From positions 95,862 to 159,861 of the forward strand of contig NKXK01000023.1 in NCBI GenBank assembly GCA_004379165.1: a stretch of 64,000 nucleotides of DNA, written 5' to 3'. This document shows positions 25,555 through 38,320 of the stretch, piece by piece. Source of the stretch: Rhodocyclaceae bacterium (lineage in GTDB: Bacteria; Pseudomonadota; Gammaproteobacteria; Burkholderiales; Rhodocyclaceae). The translations under genes were made by a program, and so were the position numbers. Every line of letters starts with the position of its first letter. The stretch's first letter is position 1. The notes beneath the pieces are model-generated. The model was not told where the DNA came from and searched no databases. It saw only the letters and a program-made list of their open reading frames with translations.

Positions 25555-27792
25555 TCAGATACGTGCAGCCTTCAGTGCAGCGTTCAGCGTCGGGCTCGGA
25601 CGCATGACTGCCTTGCACTTGTCGGAATCAGCCTTGTAGTAACCACCGATATCGACCGGACGACCTTGCACCATCTTCAGTTCGGCGACGATCTGCGCTT
25701 CGCTGTCGGTCAGAGACTTGGCCAGCTTGGCGAAGTGTGCGGCCAGTTCGGCATCCTCGGTCTGCGCAGAGAGTTCCTGCGCCCAGTACATGGCCAGGTA
25801 AAACTGCGAGCCACGGTTGTCGAGCTCACCGGTCTTCGGCGACGGCGATTTGCGGTTGTCGAGCAGCTTGCCGGTCGCGGCGTCTAGGGTCTTGGCCAGC
25901 AGGACAGCGCGCTTGTTGCATTCCTTCAGACCAAGGTCTTCAAGCGACACCGCCAGCGCCAGGAATTCGCCAAGCGAATCCCAACGCAGGTGGTTTTCTT
26001 CGGTCAACTGCTGCACGTGCTTGGGTGCGGAACCGCCAGCACCGGTTTCGTACATGCCACCACCGTTCATCAGCGGGACGATGGAAAGCATCTTGGCCGA
26101 TGTGCCGAGTTCCATGATCGGGAACAGGTCGGTCAGGTAGTCACGCAGGATGTTGCCGGTAACGGAAATCGTGTCCAGACCTCGGGCAACGCGCTCGAGC
26201 GTGAAGCGCATGGCACGAACCTGCGACATGATCTTGATTTCGAGACCGGTGGTGTCGTAATCCTGCAGGTACTTCTCAACCTTTTTGATCAGTTCGTTCT
26301 CGTGCGGACGGTACGGGTCGAGCCAGAAGACCGCCGGGGTATTGGAGTTACGGGCGCGGGTGACGGCCAGCTTGACCCAGTCGCGGATCGGTGCGTCCTT
26401 GACTTGGCACATACGCCAGATGTCGCCGGCTTCTACGTTCTGCGTCAGCAGGACTTCGCCGGTGTCGATGTCGACGATGTTGGCGATGCCGTCTTCGGCG
26501 ATCTCGAAGGTCTTGTCGTGTGAGCCGTATTCCTCAGCCTTCTGGGCCATCAGGCCGACGTTGGGCACGGTGCCCATGGTCTTCGGATCGAAGTTGCCAT
26601 GCCATTTGCAGAAATTGATCATCTCCTGATAGATACGGGCGAAGGTGGATTCCGGCATGACGGCCTTGCAGTCGTACTGCTTGCCGTCGGCCCCCCACAT
26701 CTTGCCGCCGGAGCGGATCATTGCCGGCATCGACGCATCGACGATAACGTCGTTGGGCGAGTGGAAGTTGGTGATGCCCTTGGCGGAATCAACCATCGCC
26801 AGCTTCGGACGGTGTTCCTGGCAGGCGTGCAGGTCGCGAATGATTTCGTCGCGCTTCGACTCCGGCAGGGTCTTGATCTTGTCGTAGAGGTCGACCATGC
26901 CGTTGTTTACGTTGATACCGAGCTCCTTGAACAGGGCGCCGTGCTTCTCGAAGGCTTCCTTGTAGAAAATCTTGACGCAGTGACCGAAGACGATCGGGTG
27001 CGAGATCTTCATCATCGTTGCCTTGACGTGCAGCGAGAAGAGGATACCGGATTCGCGGCAGTCTTCCAGTTCCTTCTCGTAGAAGTCGCAGAGCGCCTTC
27101 TTGCTCATGAACATGGAGTCGATGATTTCACCGTCCTTGAGGGCAACCTTCGGCTTCAGGACCGTGGTCTTGCCACCCTTGGCAATCAGCTCCATGCGGA
27201 CATTGCGGGCCTTGTCGAGGGTCATCGACTTTTCGCCGTGGTAGAAGTCACCGCCGTGCATGTGCGAAACGTGAGTGCGCGACCACTGCTTCCATTCACC
27301 CATGGAGTGCGGGTTCTTGCGGGCGTAATTCTTGACGGCGGCCGGAGCGCGGCGGTCGGAGTTGCCTTCGCGAAGCACCGGGTTTACCGAAGAGCCCAGG
27401 CACTTGCTGTAACGGGCGGCGATAGCCTTTTCCTCGTCGGTGGCCGGAGCCTCCGGGAAGTTCGGCAGCGGATAGCCCTTTTCCTGCAATTCCTTGATAC
27501 AGGCCTTGAGCTGGGCCACCGATGCGGAGATGTTCGGCAGCTTGATGATGTTGGTTTCCGGCTGCAGACACTTGGCGCCCAGTTCAGCCAGTGTGCTCGG
27601 CATGCGCAGGTTTTCCGGCAGCATGTCAGAGAATTCGGCGATGACACGGGCGGAAACAGAGATGTCGGACTTTTCGATCTCGATACCGGCCGGGCCGGTG
27701 AAGGTACGGATGATCGGCAGGAAGGCGCAGGTTGCCAGCAGGGGCGCTTCGTCGGTCAGCGTGTAGATGATTTTGGACTTTCCACCAGCCAT
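25555..27792 (-). CDS. NADP-dependent isocitrate dehydrogenase (monomeric type)
   Basis: A 745-residue enzyme of the monomeric IDH family, unrelated in sequence to the dimeric form but catalysing the same reaction. Family segments include [18 protein letters not shown] at the N-terminus, [20 protein letters not shown] near residue 135, and [20 protein letters not shown] near residue 585. Length is normal for the family. It is followed by a terminator, so it is not in one operon with icd. Divergent from aceK. Confidence 0.95.
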   Translation of the reverse strand: MAGGKSKIIYTLTDEAPLLATCAFLPIIRTFTGPAGIEIEKSDISVSARVIAEFSDMLPENLRMPSTLAELGAKCLQPETNIIKLPNISASVAQLKACIKELQEKGYPLPNFPEAPATDEEKAIAARYSKCLGSSVNPVLREGNSDRRAPAAVKNYARKNPHSMGEWKQWSRTHVSHMHGGDFYHGEKSMTLDKARNVRMELIAKGGKTTVLKPKVALKDGEIIDSMFMSKKALCDFYEKELEDCRESGILFSLHVKATMMKISHPIVFGHCVKIFYKEAFEKHGALFKELGINVNNGMVDLYDKIKTLPESKRDEIIRDLHACQEHRPKLAMVDSAKGITNFHSPNDVIVDASMPAMIRSGGKMWGADGKQYDCKAVMPESTFARIYQEMINFCKWHGNFDPKTMGTVPNVGLMAQKAEEYGSHDKTFEIAEDGIANIVDIDTGEVLLTQNVEAGDIWRMCQVKDAPIRDWVKLAVTRARNSNTPAVFWLDPYRPHENELIKKVEKYLQDYDTTGLEIKIMSQVRAMRFTLERVARGLDTISVTGNILRDYLTDLFPIMELGTSAKMLSIVPLMNGGGMYETGAGGSAPKHVQQLTEENHLRWDSLGEFLALAVSLEDLGLKECNKRAVLLAKTLDAATGKLLDNRKSPSPKTGELDNRGSQFYLAMYWAQELSAQTEDAELAAHFAKLAKSLTDSEAQIVAELKMVQGRPVDIGGYYKADSDKCKAVMRPSPTLNAALKAARI

Positions 27793-28010
27793 GTTTTTCC
27801 TCTTGCGTATGAATTGAGTTATTAATTACGGGCAAACAGCACTGCCCTACTGGAACAGGCGACAGCAAAAGAGAGAGTATCGTCCGCCGGCGATTGTCAG
27901 TCAACGAAACGTGATTCCACATTGCGAACAGTAGGCTTTTTCTGCGCATTTTCAGGCGCTTGTCGCGCATGGCCGGTGCTAAGATTTGCAAAAGCACTTG
28001 CCCAGAAAAT

Positions 28011-29795
28011 ATGAAAATCTCCGTCGGACTCTACGGCAGTAACGCCCACCAGATCGCCCTGACCCTGATTCAGGGTTTCAACAAGCACTACACGCTGTTC
28101 CGCCAGACCTGCCGCGAGGCCAAGACGCGCTTCGAGCATGGCGACTGGCTGGGCGTGCACCGCGCCGTCAAGGAACGCATCCGCTTTTACGACGACCGCG
28201 TCGACGAATGCGTCGAGCGCCTGCGCAGCGAGTTCGATGTCGAGAACATTGACGACGCCACCTGGCAACAGGTCAAGCTGCTCTATATCGGCCTTTTGCT
28301 CAACCACAAGCAGCCGGAACTGGCCGAGACCTTCTTCAATTCGGTGACGACCAAGATCCTGCACCGGACCTATTTCCACAACGACTTCATCTTCGTCCGG
28401 CCGACCATCTCCACTGAGAACCTCGAAGCTGACAGCGACCCGACCTACCGCAGCTATTACGCCAAGGAAGACGGCCTGCGCGGCGCCATCCGCAGCATCC
28501 TGGCCGACTTCAACTGGCAACGCCCGTTTGCCGATCTCGACCGCGATGTCGACGCCGTATACAACGCAGTTCGCCGCTTTCTTAAAGGCATGCCACCGCG
28601 GGAGGTCAATTTCCAGATTCAGGTGCTCGGCTCGGCCTTCTACCGCAACAAGGCCGCCTACATCATTGGCAAGGCGATCAATGGTGCCACCGAAACCCCC
28701 TTCGCCATTCCGGTGCTGCATGACGATGACGGCAAACTGGTGGTCGATACCATCCTCCTCGACGCCTGGCGGATCGGCCTGCTCTTCTCGCTGTCGCGCG
28801 CCTATTTCATGGTCGACATGGAAGTACCATCCGGCTACGTGCAGTTTCTGCGCGCCATCATGCCCAACAAGCCGCGCTCCGAGATTTACATCATGCTCGG
28901 CCTTGGCAAGCAGGGCAAAACGATGTTCTTCCGCGACTTCATCTATCACCTGCACCATTCCGAAGACAAATTCATCATGGCCCCGGGCATCCGCGGTCTG
29001 GTCATGCTCGTCTTCACGCTGCCCTCCTACCCCTACGTCTTCAAGATCATCAAGGACGTGTTCGGCAGTTCCAAGGAAATGGACCAGGCGACCGTCAAGC
29101 GCAAGTTCATGATGGTCAAGCAGGTGGATCGTGTCGGGCGCATGGCCGATACGCTGGAGTTTTCCAACGTCCTCTTTCCGCTCAAGCGCTTCGATGACGA
29201 GGTGCTCGACGAACTGCTCCGGCTCGCGCCGAGCAAGTTCGAAATCGACGGTGACCAGCTGATCATCAAGCACGTCTATATCGAGCGTCGGATGGAGCCG
29301 CTCAACATCCACCTCGACCGCATGGACAAGAGCAACAACGTCGACGGCATGGAACACGCCATCCGCGAGTACGGCAGCGCCATCCGCGAACTGGCGCAGG
29401 CCAACATCTTCCCCGGCGACATGCTGTGGAAGAACTTCGGCGTCACCCGCTACGGCCGCGTCGTTTTTTACGACTATGACGAAATCGAATACATGACCGA
29501 CATCAACTTCCGCAAGATCCCGCCGGCGCCGGATTTCGAGACGGAAATGTCAGGCGAGGTCTGGTACCCGGTCAATCGCGGTGATGTCTTTCCGGAAGAA
29601 TTCGCCACCTTCCTGCTCGGATCACCGATGGTGCGCAAGCTGTTCATGAAGCATCACAAGGACTTGCTGACACCGAAGTTCTGGCAGGAAGCGCAGGAAA
29701 AAATCCGCAGCGGCCACGTCGAGGATTTCTTCCCTTACCCGCAGGATTTGCGCTTTGTCAATCAGCCGCCAAAGGCGGCCGAACTGGCGGACTGA
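28011..29795 (+). CDS. aceK: Isocitrate dehydrogenase kinase/phosphatase
   Basis: A 594-residue bifunctional enzyme that phosphorylates or dephosphorylates dimeric IDH to direct isocitrate to the glyoxylate shunt. The ATP-binding segment (MLGLGKQGKTMFFRDF) is near residue 297, and the kinase/phosphatase core with GDMLWKNFGVTRYGRVVFYD has the catalytic aspartates. ATG 28011 matches the family N-terminus; the frame runs open to 27960. Its substrate gene icd is 2.7 kb away. Confidence 0.93.
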   Translation: MKISVGLYGSNAHQIALTLIQGFNKHYTLFRQTCREAKTRFEHGDWLGVHRAVKERIRFYDDRVDECVERLRSEFDVENIDDATWQQVKLLYIGLLLNHKQPELAETFFNSVTTKILHRTYFHNDFIFVRPTISTENLEADSDPTYRSYYAKEDGLRGAIRSILADFNWQRPFADLDRDVDAVYNAVRRFLKGMPPREVNFQIQVLGSAFYRNKAAYIIGKAINGATETPFAIPVLHDDDGKLVVDTILLDAWRIGLLFSLSRAYFMVDMEVPSGYVQFLRAIMPNKPRSEIYIMLGLGKQGKTMFFRDFIYHLHHSEDKFIMAPGIRGLVMLVFTLPSYPYVFKIIKDVFGSSKEMDQATVKRKFMMVKQVDRVGRMADTLEFSNVLFPLKRFDDEVLDELLRLAPSKFEIDGDQLIIKHVYIERRMEPLNIHLDRMDKSNNVDGMEHAIREYGSAIRELAQANIFPGDMLWKNFGVTRYGRVVFYDYDEIEYMTDINFRKIPPAPDFETEMSGEVWYPVNRGDVFPEEFATFLLGSPMVRKLFMKHHKDLLTPKFWQEAQEKIRSGHVEDFFPYPQDLRFVNQPPKAAELAD

Positions 29796-29815
29796 GCTCC
29801 GTTAGGGCGCAGCCG

Positions 29816-30016
29816 TCAGGCGACCGCAGGCAACGGCATCAGGGAACGCGCCGGGACGATCATCCGGCGGCGGGTACCGCTGCCGATGGCACATTCCACT
29901 TCCCACATCGGCAAGCCCTTGACGGTTGCCACGTGCTGAATCGCGGTTACCACCTCACCCAGCTTGGTATAGAGATACTTCGCACCTTCCTGAATCGACA
30001 ACTTCACCTGCTTCAT
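29816..30016 (-). CDS. Small hypothetical protein
   Basis: A 66-residue basic protein starting MKQVKLSIQEGAKYLYTKLG. GGAGACAAG just before ATG 30016 supports the start; the frame upstream is open but runs into a dispersed repeat. No domain recognised. It is convergent with aceK. Confidence 0.6.
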   Translation of the reverse strand: MKQVKLSIQEGAKYLYTKLGEVVTAIQHVATVKGLPMWEVECAIGSGTRRRMIVPARSLMPLPAVA

Positions 30017-30121
30017 CGTCTTGTCTCCATGGGTCGTTACCGGCAACCATAGTATCGAACCGGCAGCGGCGATGAACCGTGGAAAATCGCACGGAAGCTT
30101 CGATTTTTTCGAAGCTGACTG

Positions 30122-30163
30122 TCTGCTGCGGTGAACCCGAAAAAAACGCTGAAAATTCGGTAT
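30122..30163 (-). repeat. Dispersed repeat copy 9 (exact core)
   Basis: CTGCTGCGGTGAACCCG, an A-run, then GCTGAAAATTCGGTATCCGC. Lies upstream of the small hypothetical gene and next to the katG terminator. It resembles copy 15 (55467-55500) over a longer stretch than other copies. Confidence 0.85.
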
Positions 30164-30186
30164 CCGCAAATCGTCTGGCGAAGATC

Positions 30187-30217
30187 AAAAAACCCGGCTG
30201 CCTTGCGGCGCCGGGTT
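30187..30217 (-). terminator. Terminator of katG
   Basis: AACCCGGC/GCCGGGTT stem (30191-30217) with a T-run on the minus strand, 20 bases after the katG stop. Confidence 0.85.
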
Positions 30218-30236
30218 CGGGAGAGCAGCCGAGGGC

Positions 30237-32573
<2,337 letters not shown>

Positions 32574-32594
32574 TTACACTCTGGAAGACTCGAA

Positions 32595-33563
32595 TTATCT
32601 CTTGGTTGCATTCGGGGCTAATTCGGTCAACTTGAGATGTTGCTCGAATCCGGCCGCCAAAGCAGTAGCGGCATGATCGAGTAAATACGCCCTGAACCGA
32701 TGACCTGCAGGCAGCAGACGTTTAGCGTTCATATGCACCACGTACCAGGTGCGTTCGATGGGCGTGCCGATGACATCGAGCAGGCAAACCTCTGAAGTCT
32801 TCAATTCCAGCGGCAAGGTGTGCAGCGAAATCAGCGCCACACCCATGCCGGCCATCACCGCCTGCTTGATGGTTTCATTGCTCCCCATGCTGACGATGCG
32901 CGCCGGGGTAAACAGGTGTTTCTTGAACATTTCTTCTGCAACCCGCCGCGAGCCTGAGCCTTCTTCACGAACGATAAAGGTTTCGTGCCTCAATTCGTGC
33001 ATGTCGAAGCGGCGCGCATCTCGCAAGGGATGATCTGCCGGGCCGATCAGCACATAGGGGTGCTGCGCCATCGGTTCGGCGTGGGCGTCGATTTCGGTCG
33101 GAATGCGCCCCATGACCGCTAGGTCGATGGCGTTGTCCTGCAGTTTCTGCAGCAGGTTTTCGCGGTTGCCGACGGAAAACCGGACATCGACGCCCGGATG
33201 CTCGCGGGCGAAATGCGCCAGCAGCCGCGGCATAAAGTATTTGGCAGTACTCACCAGCCCCACCGAAATCTCGCCAATTTCAGCACCGGAAAGCGCCTGC
33301 AGGCTGGCCTCGGCATCCTTGATCTCGCCGAGAATGCGTAACGCGTGGTGCACCAGCATCTCGCCAGCCCCGGTCAGCGCCACGCCGCGCCCCATGCGCT
33401 CGAAAAGCGGCAGGCCAACGTTGTCCTCCAGTTGCTTGAGCTGCATCGACACGGCGGGCGGCGTCAGGTGCAACTCTTCGGCGGCGCGGGCGTAACTGAG
33501 GTGGCGGGCGGCAACAACGAAGATCTGCAACTGGCGCAGCGTGAGATTGCGGACAAAGTTCAT
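32595..33563 (-). CDS. cbbR: CbbR-type LysR regulator
   Basis: A 322-residue LysR regulator; the HTH is at about residues 8-65 (HLSYARAAEELHLTPPAVSMQLKQLE). The effector domain contains VGLVSTAKYFMPRLLAHFAREHPGV and GSNETIKQAVMAGMGVALIS, both typical for CbbR, which activates Calvin-cycle operons in response to metabolites. Unusually it is downstream of, and in the same direction as, cbbMQO rather than divergent from the RuBisCO gene. Confidence 0.9.
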   Translation of the reverse strand: MNFVRNLTLRQLQIFVVAARHLSYARAAEELHLTPPAVSMQLKQLEDNVGLPLFERMGRGVALTGAGEMLVHHALRILGEIKDAEASLQALSGAEIGEISVGLVSTAKYFMPRLLAHFAREHPGVDVRFSVGNRENLLQKLQDNAIDLAVMGRIPTEIDAHAEPMAQHPYVLIGPADHPLRDARRFDMHELRHETFIVREEGSGSRRVAEEMFKKHLFTPARIVSMGSNETIKQAVMAGMGVALISLHTLPLELKTSEVCLLDVIGTPIERTWYVVHMNAKRLLPAGHRFRAYLLDHAATALAAGFEQHLKLTELAPNATKR

Positions 33564-33642
33564 GGATGATTGAACGACAAGATTAGATTATTCAGGGTCT
33601 CTGAACTTTATGCAGCCCGACTGTATTCGTCAATGACCGGCA

Positions 33643-35946
33643 TCAGCGTGTCAGGTTGAGGTAGACCATGGGCAGTTGCTCCGGCAGACGTTCGATGCGA
33701 TCAAGCACTTGCCAGTGTTTGCCGAAGATATCCCCGACGTAGGCATCGGCCTTCGGGTCGAGACTGAGGCAGTAGCTGGTAATGCCCTGCGTCGACAATT
33801 CCTCGACGGCCTTGCGGGTGTCGGCGATCAGGTAATCCGGGGCGGTCACGTCAATGTCTGAAGGTTCGCCATCGGTGAGCACAAGCAGGATGCGCTTCTC
33901 GCTCCTTCGCGCCGACAGCAGCGCGCCCGCATGGCGCATCGCCGCGCCCATGCGCGTGGACCAGCCGGCTTCAACGGCAGCCAGCCGCGCCTTGACCGGA
34001 TCATCCCAGGGTTCGGAAAAGCCCTTGATGTGGTGGTAGCGTACCTCGTGCCGGGTGTTGGAATGAAAGCCGGCAATCGCGCAGGCGTCGCCCAATTGGT
34101 CAATCGCCCAGGCCAGGAGCGCGACGGCTTCGCGGGCGGTGTCGAGGATGCGCTGGCCACTGCCGGGCAGGGTCGCGTTCAGCGATTGCGAGAGGTCGAT
34201 CAGCAGTAAAACGCTGATATCGCGGCCGTCGGTTCGGTGGCTGATCTGGATGCGTTGGTCAGGGAGATGGCCGGCCCGCCAGTCCACCAGCGCCCGCACG
34301 GCAAGGTCGAGATCGAGCTCGCTGCCGTTTTCCTGATAGCGCAGGCGCACCCGCTCCTGCGGCTTGAGCAGGTCGAGCAGGCGTTTCAGGCGTCGAGCGA
34401 TTAGCGCATGCTTGTCGAGCAGGCGGTCAATATCGGCAGCCCGGCCGGCTGGATGCAGAGCTTCATAGACCGCCGTCCAGTCGGGCCGGTAGTCGCTAGT
34501 CGCCAAATCCCATTCCGGGTAGTGACGTGGCGGCAGGCCGAGCGGCTCGTCTGCAGTTTCGGAAGGTGGCGGTTCGAACAACTCTTCCTCGTCACCAGCT
34601 TCAATGAAAGTCCATAAATGACGATTGTCGTCGCGGTAATCGACCTCGGTATCGGTGAAATGCACCTTCGCGAACTGGTCGCTTGGTCGGCGGCTGAGCG
34701 TGACATAGGCAAGCCCCAGCTCTGCCATGGCACGTGTTGATCCCTCGCCTTCGCTCAACGCATCCTGGAAGCGGATGGCAAATTCCTTAACCAGCGCGTC
34801 GCGGTAGCCATGCGCGGGGTCGAGGCAGGCGCGTGACAGGCGGGCAAGGCGATGGCGCAGCGTGCTTTCTTTCTCCGGGTCGCAAGCGTCTTCGCGGGGC
34901 GCGGGATGCAGCGCCAGCAACACCGGGCGCAGACCGGGAAAGCGGCGGATCAGCAGCATATCGATGCGGGCATCTTCGAGAAACTCGACCGCCATGCGCT
35001 GCATCGGACTCCAGTTGTCGGCAATCAGCGGCTGGCTCCAGCGCCGGTGCCCGGCAAGGTGCGCGAGCATGGCTCGGTAGCGTGAGAGGCCGCTGACACC
35101 GTGCAAATCGGCCAGCGCATCCGGCAGGCGCAAGCCATCGGCGGCCATGTAGGGCTGCAGGCGCGTTTCGGCGAAAGCCGTCGAGTAAGGCACCAGCATC
35201 GCGTCATCCTGCCACAGTGCCGACAGCGTCAGGCTCAGGCGGCGTTCGACATCCACAAAGAGCGTGCCCTCGCGTTCGCGCTGCAGGAAGGCGCGGCTGT
35301 CCGGCGAGGCCAGCGAAAAATAGGCGCGCTGCTGCTCCGGGTGGTGGGCGTAGAGGCGGATGCCATCGTTGATCCAGCGCCGCAGGCCAGCCAGGGAAAC
35401 GACGCCCATCAGGCGCGGCGCCTCGCGGAGAAAGTCCGGCAGTGATGGGCTGGGCTGCGTGATCTGGAATCCGTGGATCGAGCCGGCGGTGCGGGCGGCG
35501 AGATCAAGCACCAGGTCAAGGTAATGCTGCACGGCTTCGGCACTGCGCAGGCGTGCGGCAACCGCGCCCAGCGTTTGCAAAAGGGGCGTCACGGCCGGGG
35601 CGTTGGGCGATTTTTGCAGCGCCCGAATCGCTGCCATCACTGGCGGCAAGATCGCCGACTGTGCCAGCCCGGTCACGCGCACCACATCCGGCCAGTGTTC
35701 GAGAAAGGCGAGCAGCGGCTCGGCACCACGACCGAGTTTGCCGATGACACGGGCGGCTTCGAGCGTGTCGGTAATTTCGGCGGCGGCGATGTGCCGTTTG
35801 GCTGCCGCATAGCACTCATCAAACACATCGGCGACCGCTGCAAAGCCGCAATCAAGCACCGCCCAGGCGGCCTGCGACTCGGGATTCGCCATCAGCCGCC
35901 GGCGGGCGTCGGCGACTTGGCGTATGCCGGGGACGGCCACGGTCAC
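33643..35946 (-). CDS. cbbO: CbbO, von Willebrand-A RuBisCO activase subunit
   Basis: A 767-residue protein. The C-terminal VWA domain has the MIDAS motif DLSQS near residue 565, followed by GFHSNTRHEVRYHHIKGF and LVLTDGEPSDID. CbbO acts with the AAA+ protein CbbQ to remove inhibitors from RuBisCO. It is next to cbbQ with almost no gap and downstream of cbbM, matching the CbbQO2 activase system paired with form II enzymes. Confidence 0.93.
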   Translation of the reverse strand: MTVAVPGIRQVADARRRLMANPESQAAWAVLDCGFAAVADVFDECYAAAKRHIAAAEITDTLEAARVIGKLGRGAEPLLAFLEHWPDVVRVTGLAQSAILPPVMAAIRALQKSPNAPAVTPLLQTLGAVAARLRSAEAVQHYLDLVLDLAARTAGSIHGFQITQPSPSLPDFLREAPRLMGVVSLAGLRRWINDGIRLYAHHPEQQRAYFSLASPDSRAFLQREREGTLFVDVERRLSLTLSALWQDDAMLVPYSTAFAETRLQPYMAADGLRLPDALADLHGVSGLSRYRAMLAHLAGHRRWSQPLIADNWSPMQRMAVEFLEDARIDMLLIRRFPGLRPVLLALHPAPREDACDPEKESTLRHRLARLSRACLDPAHGYRDALVKEFAIRFQDALSEGEGSTRAMAELGLAYVTLSRRPSDQFAKVHFTDTEVDYRDDNRHLWTFIEAGDEEELFEPPPSETADEPLGLPPRHYPEWDLATSDYRPDWTAVYEALHPAGRAADIDRLLDKHALIARRLKRLLDLLKPQERVRLRYQENGSELDLDLAVRALVDWRAGHLPDQRIQISHRTDGRDISVLLLIDLSQSLNATLPGSGQRILDTAREAVALLAWAIDQLGDACAIAGFHSNTRHEVRYHHIKGFSEPWDDPVKARLAAVEAGWSTRMGAAMRHAGALLSARRSEKRILLVLTDGEPSDIDVTAPDYLIADTRKAVEELSTQGITSYCLSLDPKADAYVGDIFGKHWQVLDRIERLPEQLPMVYLNLTR

Positions 35947-36750
35947 TCAGGCGAAAATCATGTCGATGGCGTGGTCGAGCGTGTCGCTCACGTCGCTGTC
36001 ATCGGTGATCGGGTGCACCATCGCCATGCGGCAGGCCGCAGCCGGTGCGATGCCCTGACGAATCAGCAGCGCGGCATAGACGATGAGGCGGGTCGAGATG
36101 CCCTCGTCCAGCCCGTGCCCTTTCAGCCGTCGGCCAGCATGGGCGACGTCGACCAGTTTTCGGGCAATTTCCGGGTTCACCCCAGCTTCCGCTGCGACGA
36201 TGGCCGTTTCGGTGTCGGCATCAGGGTAGTCAAACAGGAAGGCGGCAAAGCGCTGTTTGGTGGATTGCTTGAGGTCTTTCATCAAGCTCTGATAGCCGGG
36301 GTTGTAGGAAATGACCAGCTGGAAGTCGGGATGGGCGCTGATCAATTCGCCTTTTTTATCCAGTGGCAGCGTGCGCCGGTGGTCGGTCAGCGGATGGATG
36401 ACCACCAGCGTGTCCTGCCGTGCCTCAACGATTTCGTCGAGATAACAAATCGCGCCGAGGCGTGCCGCCTGCGTCAGCGGGCCGTCTTGCCAGCGTGTGC
36501 CGCCCGCATCGAGCAGGTAGCGGCCGACCAGATCGGCGGCCGTCATGTCTTCGTTGCAGGCCACCGAAATCAGCGGCTTGCCCAGCTTCCAGGCCATGAA
36601 TTCGACAAAACGCGATTTGCCGCACCCGGTTGGCCCCTTGAGCATGACCGGCAGACGGGCGGCGTAGGCTGCTTCGTAAAGCGCGACCTCATCGCCTTGG
36701 GGCTGGTAGAAGGGTTGCTGCTGAATCCGGAAATTTTCGGCACTGGACAT
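35947..36750 (-). CDS. cbbQ: CbbQ, AAA+ RuBisCO activase subunit
   Basis: A 267-residue MoxR-type AAA+ ATPase. Walker A GPTGCGKS is at about residues 39-46, Walker B AICYLDEIVEAR near 104, and sensor-1 QLVISYNPGYQ near 148. It forms a hexameric motor with CbbO. The stop is one base from the cbbO start, so translation is coupled. Its first codons resemble a degenerate dispersed repeat, which I do not count. Confidence 0.94.
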   Translation of the reverse strand: MSSAENFRIQQQPFYQPQGDEVALYEAAYAARLPVMLKGPTGCGKSRFVEFMAWKLGKPLISVACNEDMTAADLVGRYLLDAGGTRWQDGPLTQAARLGAICYLDEIVEARQDTLVVIHPLTDHRRTLPLDKKGELISAHPDFQLVISYNPGYQSLMKDLKQSTKQRFAAFLFDYPDADTETAIVAAEAGVNPEIARKLVDVAHAGRRLKGHGLDEGISTRLIVYAALLIRQGIAPAAACRMAMVHPITDDSDVSDTLDHAIDMIFA

Positions 36751-36782
36751 GATCGTTCCCGTTCGCTCACTGAGGGGAAGAT

Positions 36783-36800
36783 GCCCCGCTGCCGCGGGGC
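36783..36800. terminator. Hairpin between cbbM and cbbQ
   Basis: GCCCCGC-TGCC-GCGGGGC, 10 bases after cbbM. No T-run on the minus strand, so more likely an mRNA processing or partial attenuation hairpin that keeps cbbQO expression below cbbM. Confidence 0.5.
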
Positions 36801-36809
36801 GTTTTCGGC

Positions 36810-38189
36810 TTACTTATGGACGCCCAGCTTTTCGCGCCAGCCTGGGTAAATCTGGTCGGCATCCTTGGGGAAGGAGACGAAGGCGCGGGCGAACTCCGGG
36901 TGCTCCTTGGCCCATTCGATCGGGTCGGCCTTGGCCTTCCAGCATTCGTAGGCCTGGCGCAGCGACTTGGCGCCGGCCGCCGGGCTGTCGATATGGCCGT
37001 AAGAACCTCCGCCGGCGGTATTGATCACGTTGCCGTGGCCGAGGTTCTCGAAGAACCCGGGCAGGCGCAGCGCGTTCATGCCACCGGAGATGATCGGCGT
37101 CGTCGGCTTCATGCCGTACCACTCCTGGTGGTAGGCCGGGCCGGTGTAGCTGTCGCGCTCAATGATGTAGGCGATGGCACGGTCGTCCTTTTCACCTTCC
37201 ATCTTGCCGTAGCCCATGGTGCCGACGTGGATGCCGGAAGCCCCTTGCAGACGGCTCATCTTGGCCAGCACGTAGGCGGTATAGCCGCGCTTGCTCTGCG
37301 GACTGGTGACGGCACCATGGCCGGCGCGGTGGTAGTGCAGGTACTGGCCTGGGAAGCAGCGACGGGCGGTGGTGATCATGCCCGGCCCGCCGACGTAGCC
37401 ATCGACCAGGAAGGCAACCTTGTCGGCATCCGGCCCGAAGGCTTCGAGGATGTATTCGCCACGCGCGACCATCTCGTAATGGTCGTCGGCGGTGATGTTG
37501 GCCGAGAAAATCTTGGCCTGGCCGGTTTCGTCCATCGCCCGCTTCATGGCATCGACGACCAGCGGGATGACTTTCTTCATCGGCGCGAAAACCTGATTGC
37601 CCTGCGGTTCGTCGTTCTTGATGAAGTCGCCACCCAGCCAGAACTGATAGGCGGCAGCGGCAAAGGGTTCGGGGCGCAGGCCGAGCTTGGGCTTGATGAT
37701 GGTGCCGGCGATATAGCCGCCGTCCTGCTGCGGCCGACCGAGAATCCGCCACAGGTCCGAGATGTCCTTGCTCGGGCCGTCAAAGAGCTGGATGGCGCGC
37801 GGCGGCACGTAGAAGTCGTACATCTTGGCGTATTCGATGTCGCCCATGCCCTGGTTGTTGCCGATGGTCAGCGTCAGGAAGGAAACGATCATCATCCGGC
37901 CGTCGGTGATATTACGGTCGAAGAGGTCGATCGGATAGGCGATGCGCATTTCCTCGCTCGCTTCGTCGATCAAGTACACCAGCGCATCGACGCCCTTGGT
38001 GAACTCGTCGGTAGTGCACACCTCGACGTTGGTGCCAGTCGAAGACTCGGCGGCAAAGTGGGCGGCGGCTTCCAGATAGCCGTAGCCGGCCTTGGGCTTC
38101 ATTTTGTAGGCACAGAGAATATGCCCGCCCCCAGCGATCAGGTCGGCTTCCTTGAGGCTGAGGTCGGCGTAGCGGTTCGACTGGTCCAT
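36810..38189 (-). CDS. cbbM: Form II ribulose-1,5-bisphosphate carboxylase
   Basis: A 459-residue form II RuBisCO, the CO2-fixing enzyme of the Calvin cycle, with no small subunit. Catalytic Lys166 is in [12 protein letters not shown] and the carbamylated Lys191 in [13 protein letters not shown], the same numbering as the Rhodospirillum rubrum enzyme. Catalytic-loop [11 protein letters not shown], loop-6 [10 protein letters not shown], and [14 protein letters not shown] are intact. First gene of cbbM-Q-O. Confidence 0.97.
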   Translation of the reverse strand: MDQSNRYADLSLKEADLIAGGGHILCAYKMKPKAGYGYLEAAAHFAAESSTGTNVEVCTTDEFTKGVDALVYLIDEASEEMRIAYPIDLFDRNITDGRMMIVSFLTLTIGNNQGMGDIEYAKMYDFYVPPRAIQLFDGPSKDISDLWRILGRPQQDGGYIAGTIIKPKLGLRPEPFAAAAYQFWLGGDFIKNDEPQGNQVFAPMKKVIPLVVDAMKRAMDETGQAKIFSANITADDHYEMVARGEYILEAFGPDADKVAFLVDGYVGGPGMITTARRCFPGQYLHYHRAGHGAVTSPQSKRGYTAYVLAKMSRLQGASGIHVGTMGYGKMEGEKDDRAIAYIIERDSYTGPAYHQEWYGMKPTTPIISGGMNALRLPGFFENLGHGNVINTAGGGSYGHIDSPAAGAKSLRQAYECWKAKADPIEWAKEHPEFARAFVSFPKDADQIYPGWREKLGVHK

Positions 38190-38288
38190 CGTCTTGTCTC
38201 CTTGTTTTTTGGCAGCATCGGTGCTGCAGGTGAGACGATGGTAGGCAGGGCAAAAAATAAATAAAAGTCAGGTGTTTTTATCAAAACA

Positions 38289-38304
38289 TTCAGTTATAAC
38301 TGAA
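38289..38304. promoter_or_regulatory. Candidate CbbR operator upstream of cbbM
   Basis: TTCAGTTATAACTGAA is a perfect 16-bp palindrome about 100 bases upstream of cbbM, with the T-N11-A form of LysR sites. An AT-rich stretch with TTTTTATCAAAACA lies between it and cbbM. No exact match is seen upstream of fbp. Confidence 0.45.
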
Positions 38305-38320
38305 CATTTGAGTTCGCGAC

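Noticed and set aside
27897..29357. Antisense open frame (486 codons) opposite aceK
   Set aside because: Shadow frame with low-complexity, repeat-like composition; aceK is clearly the gene.
36715..36745. Repeat-like sequence at the cbbQ start (GCTGCTGAATCCGG)
   Set aside because: Lacks the CCGCAG part of the core, and the coded residues are plausible as a normal CbbQ N-terminus.
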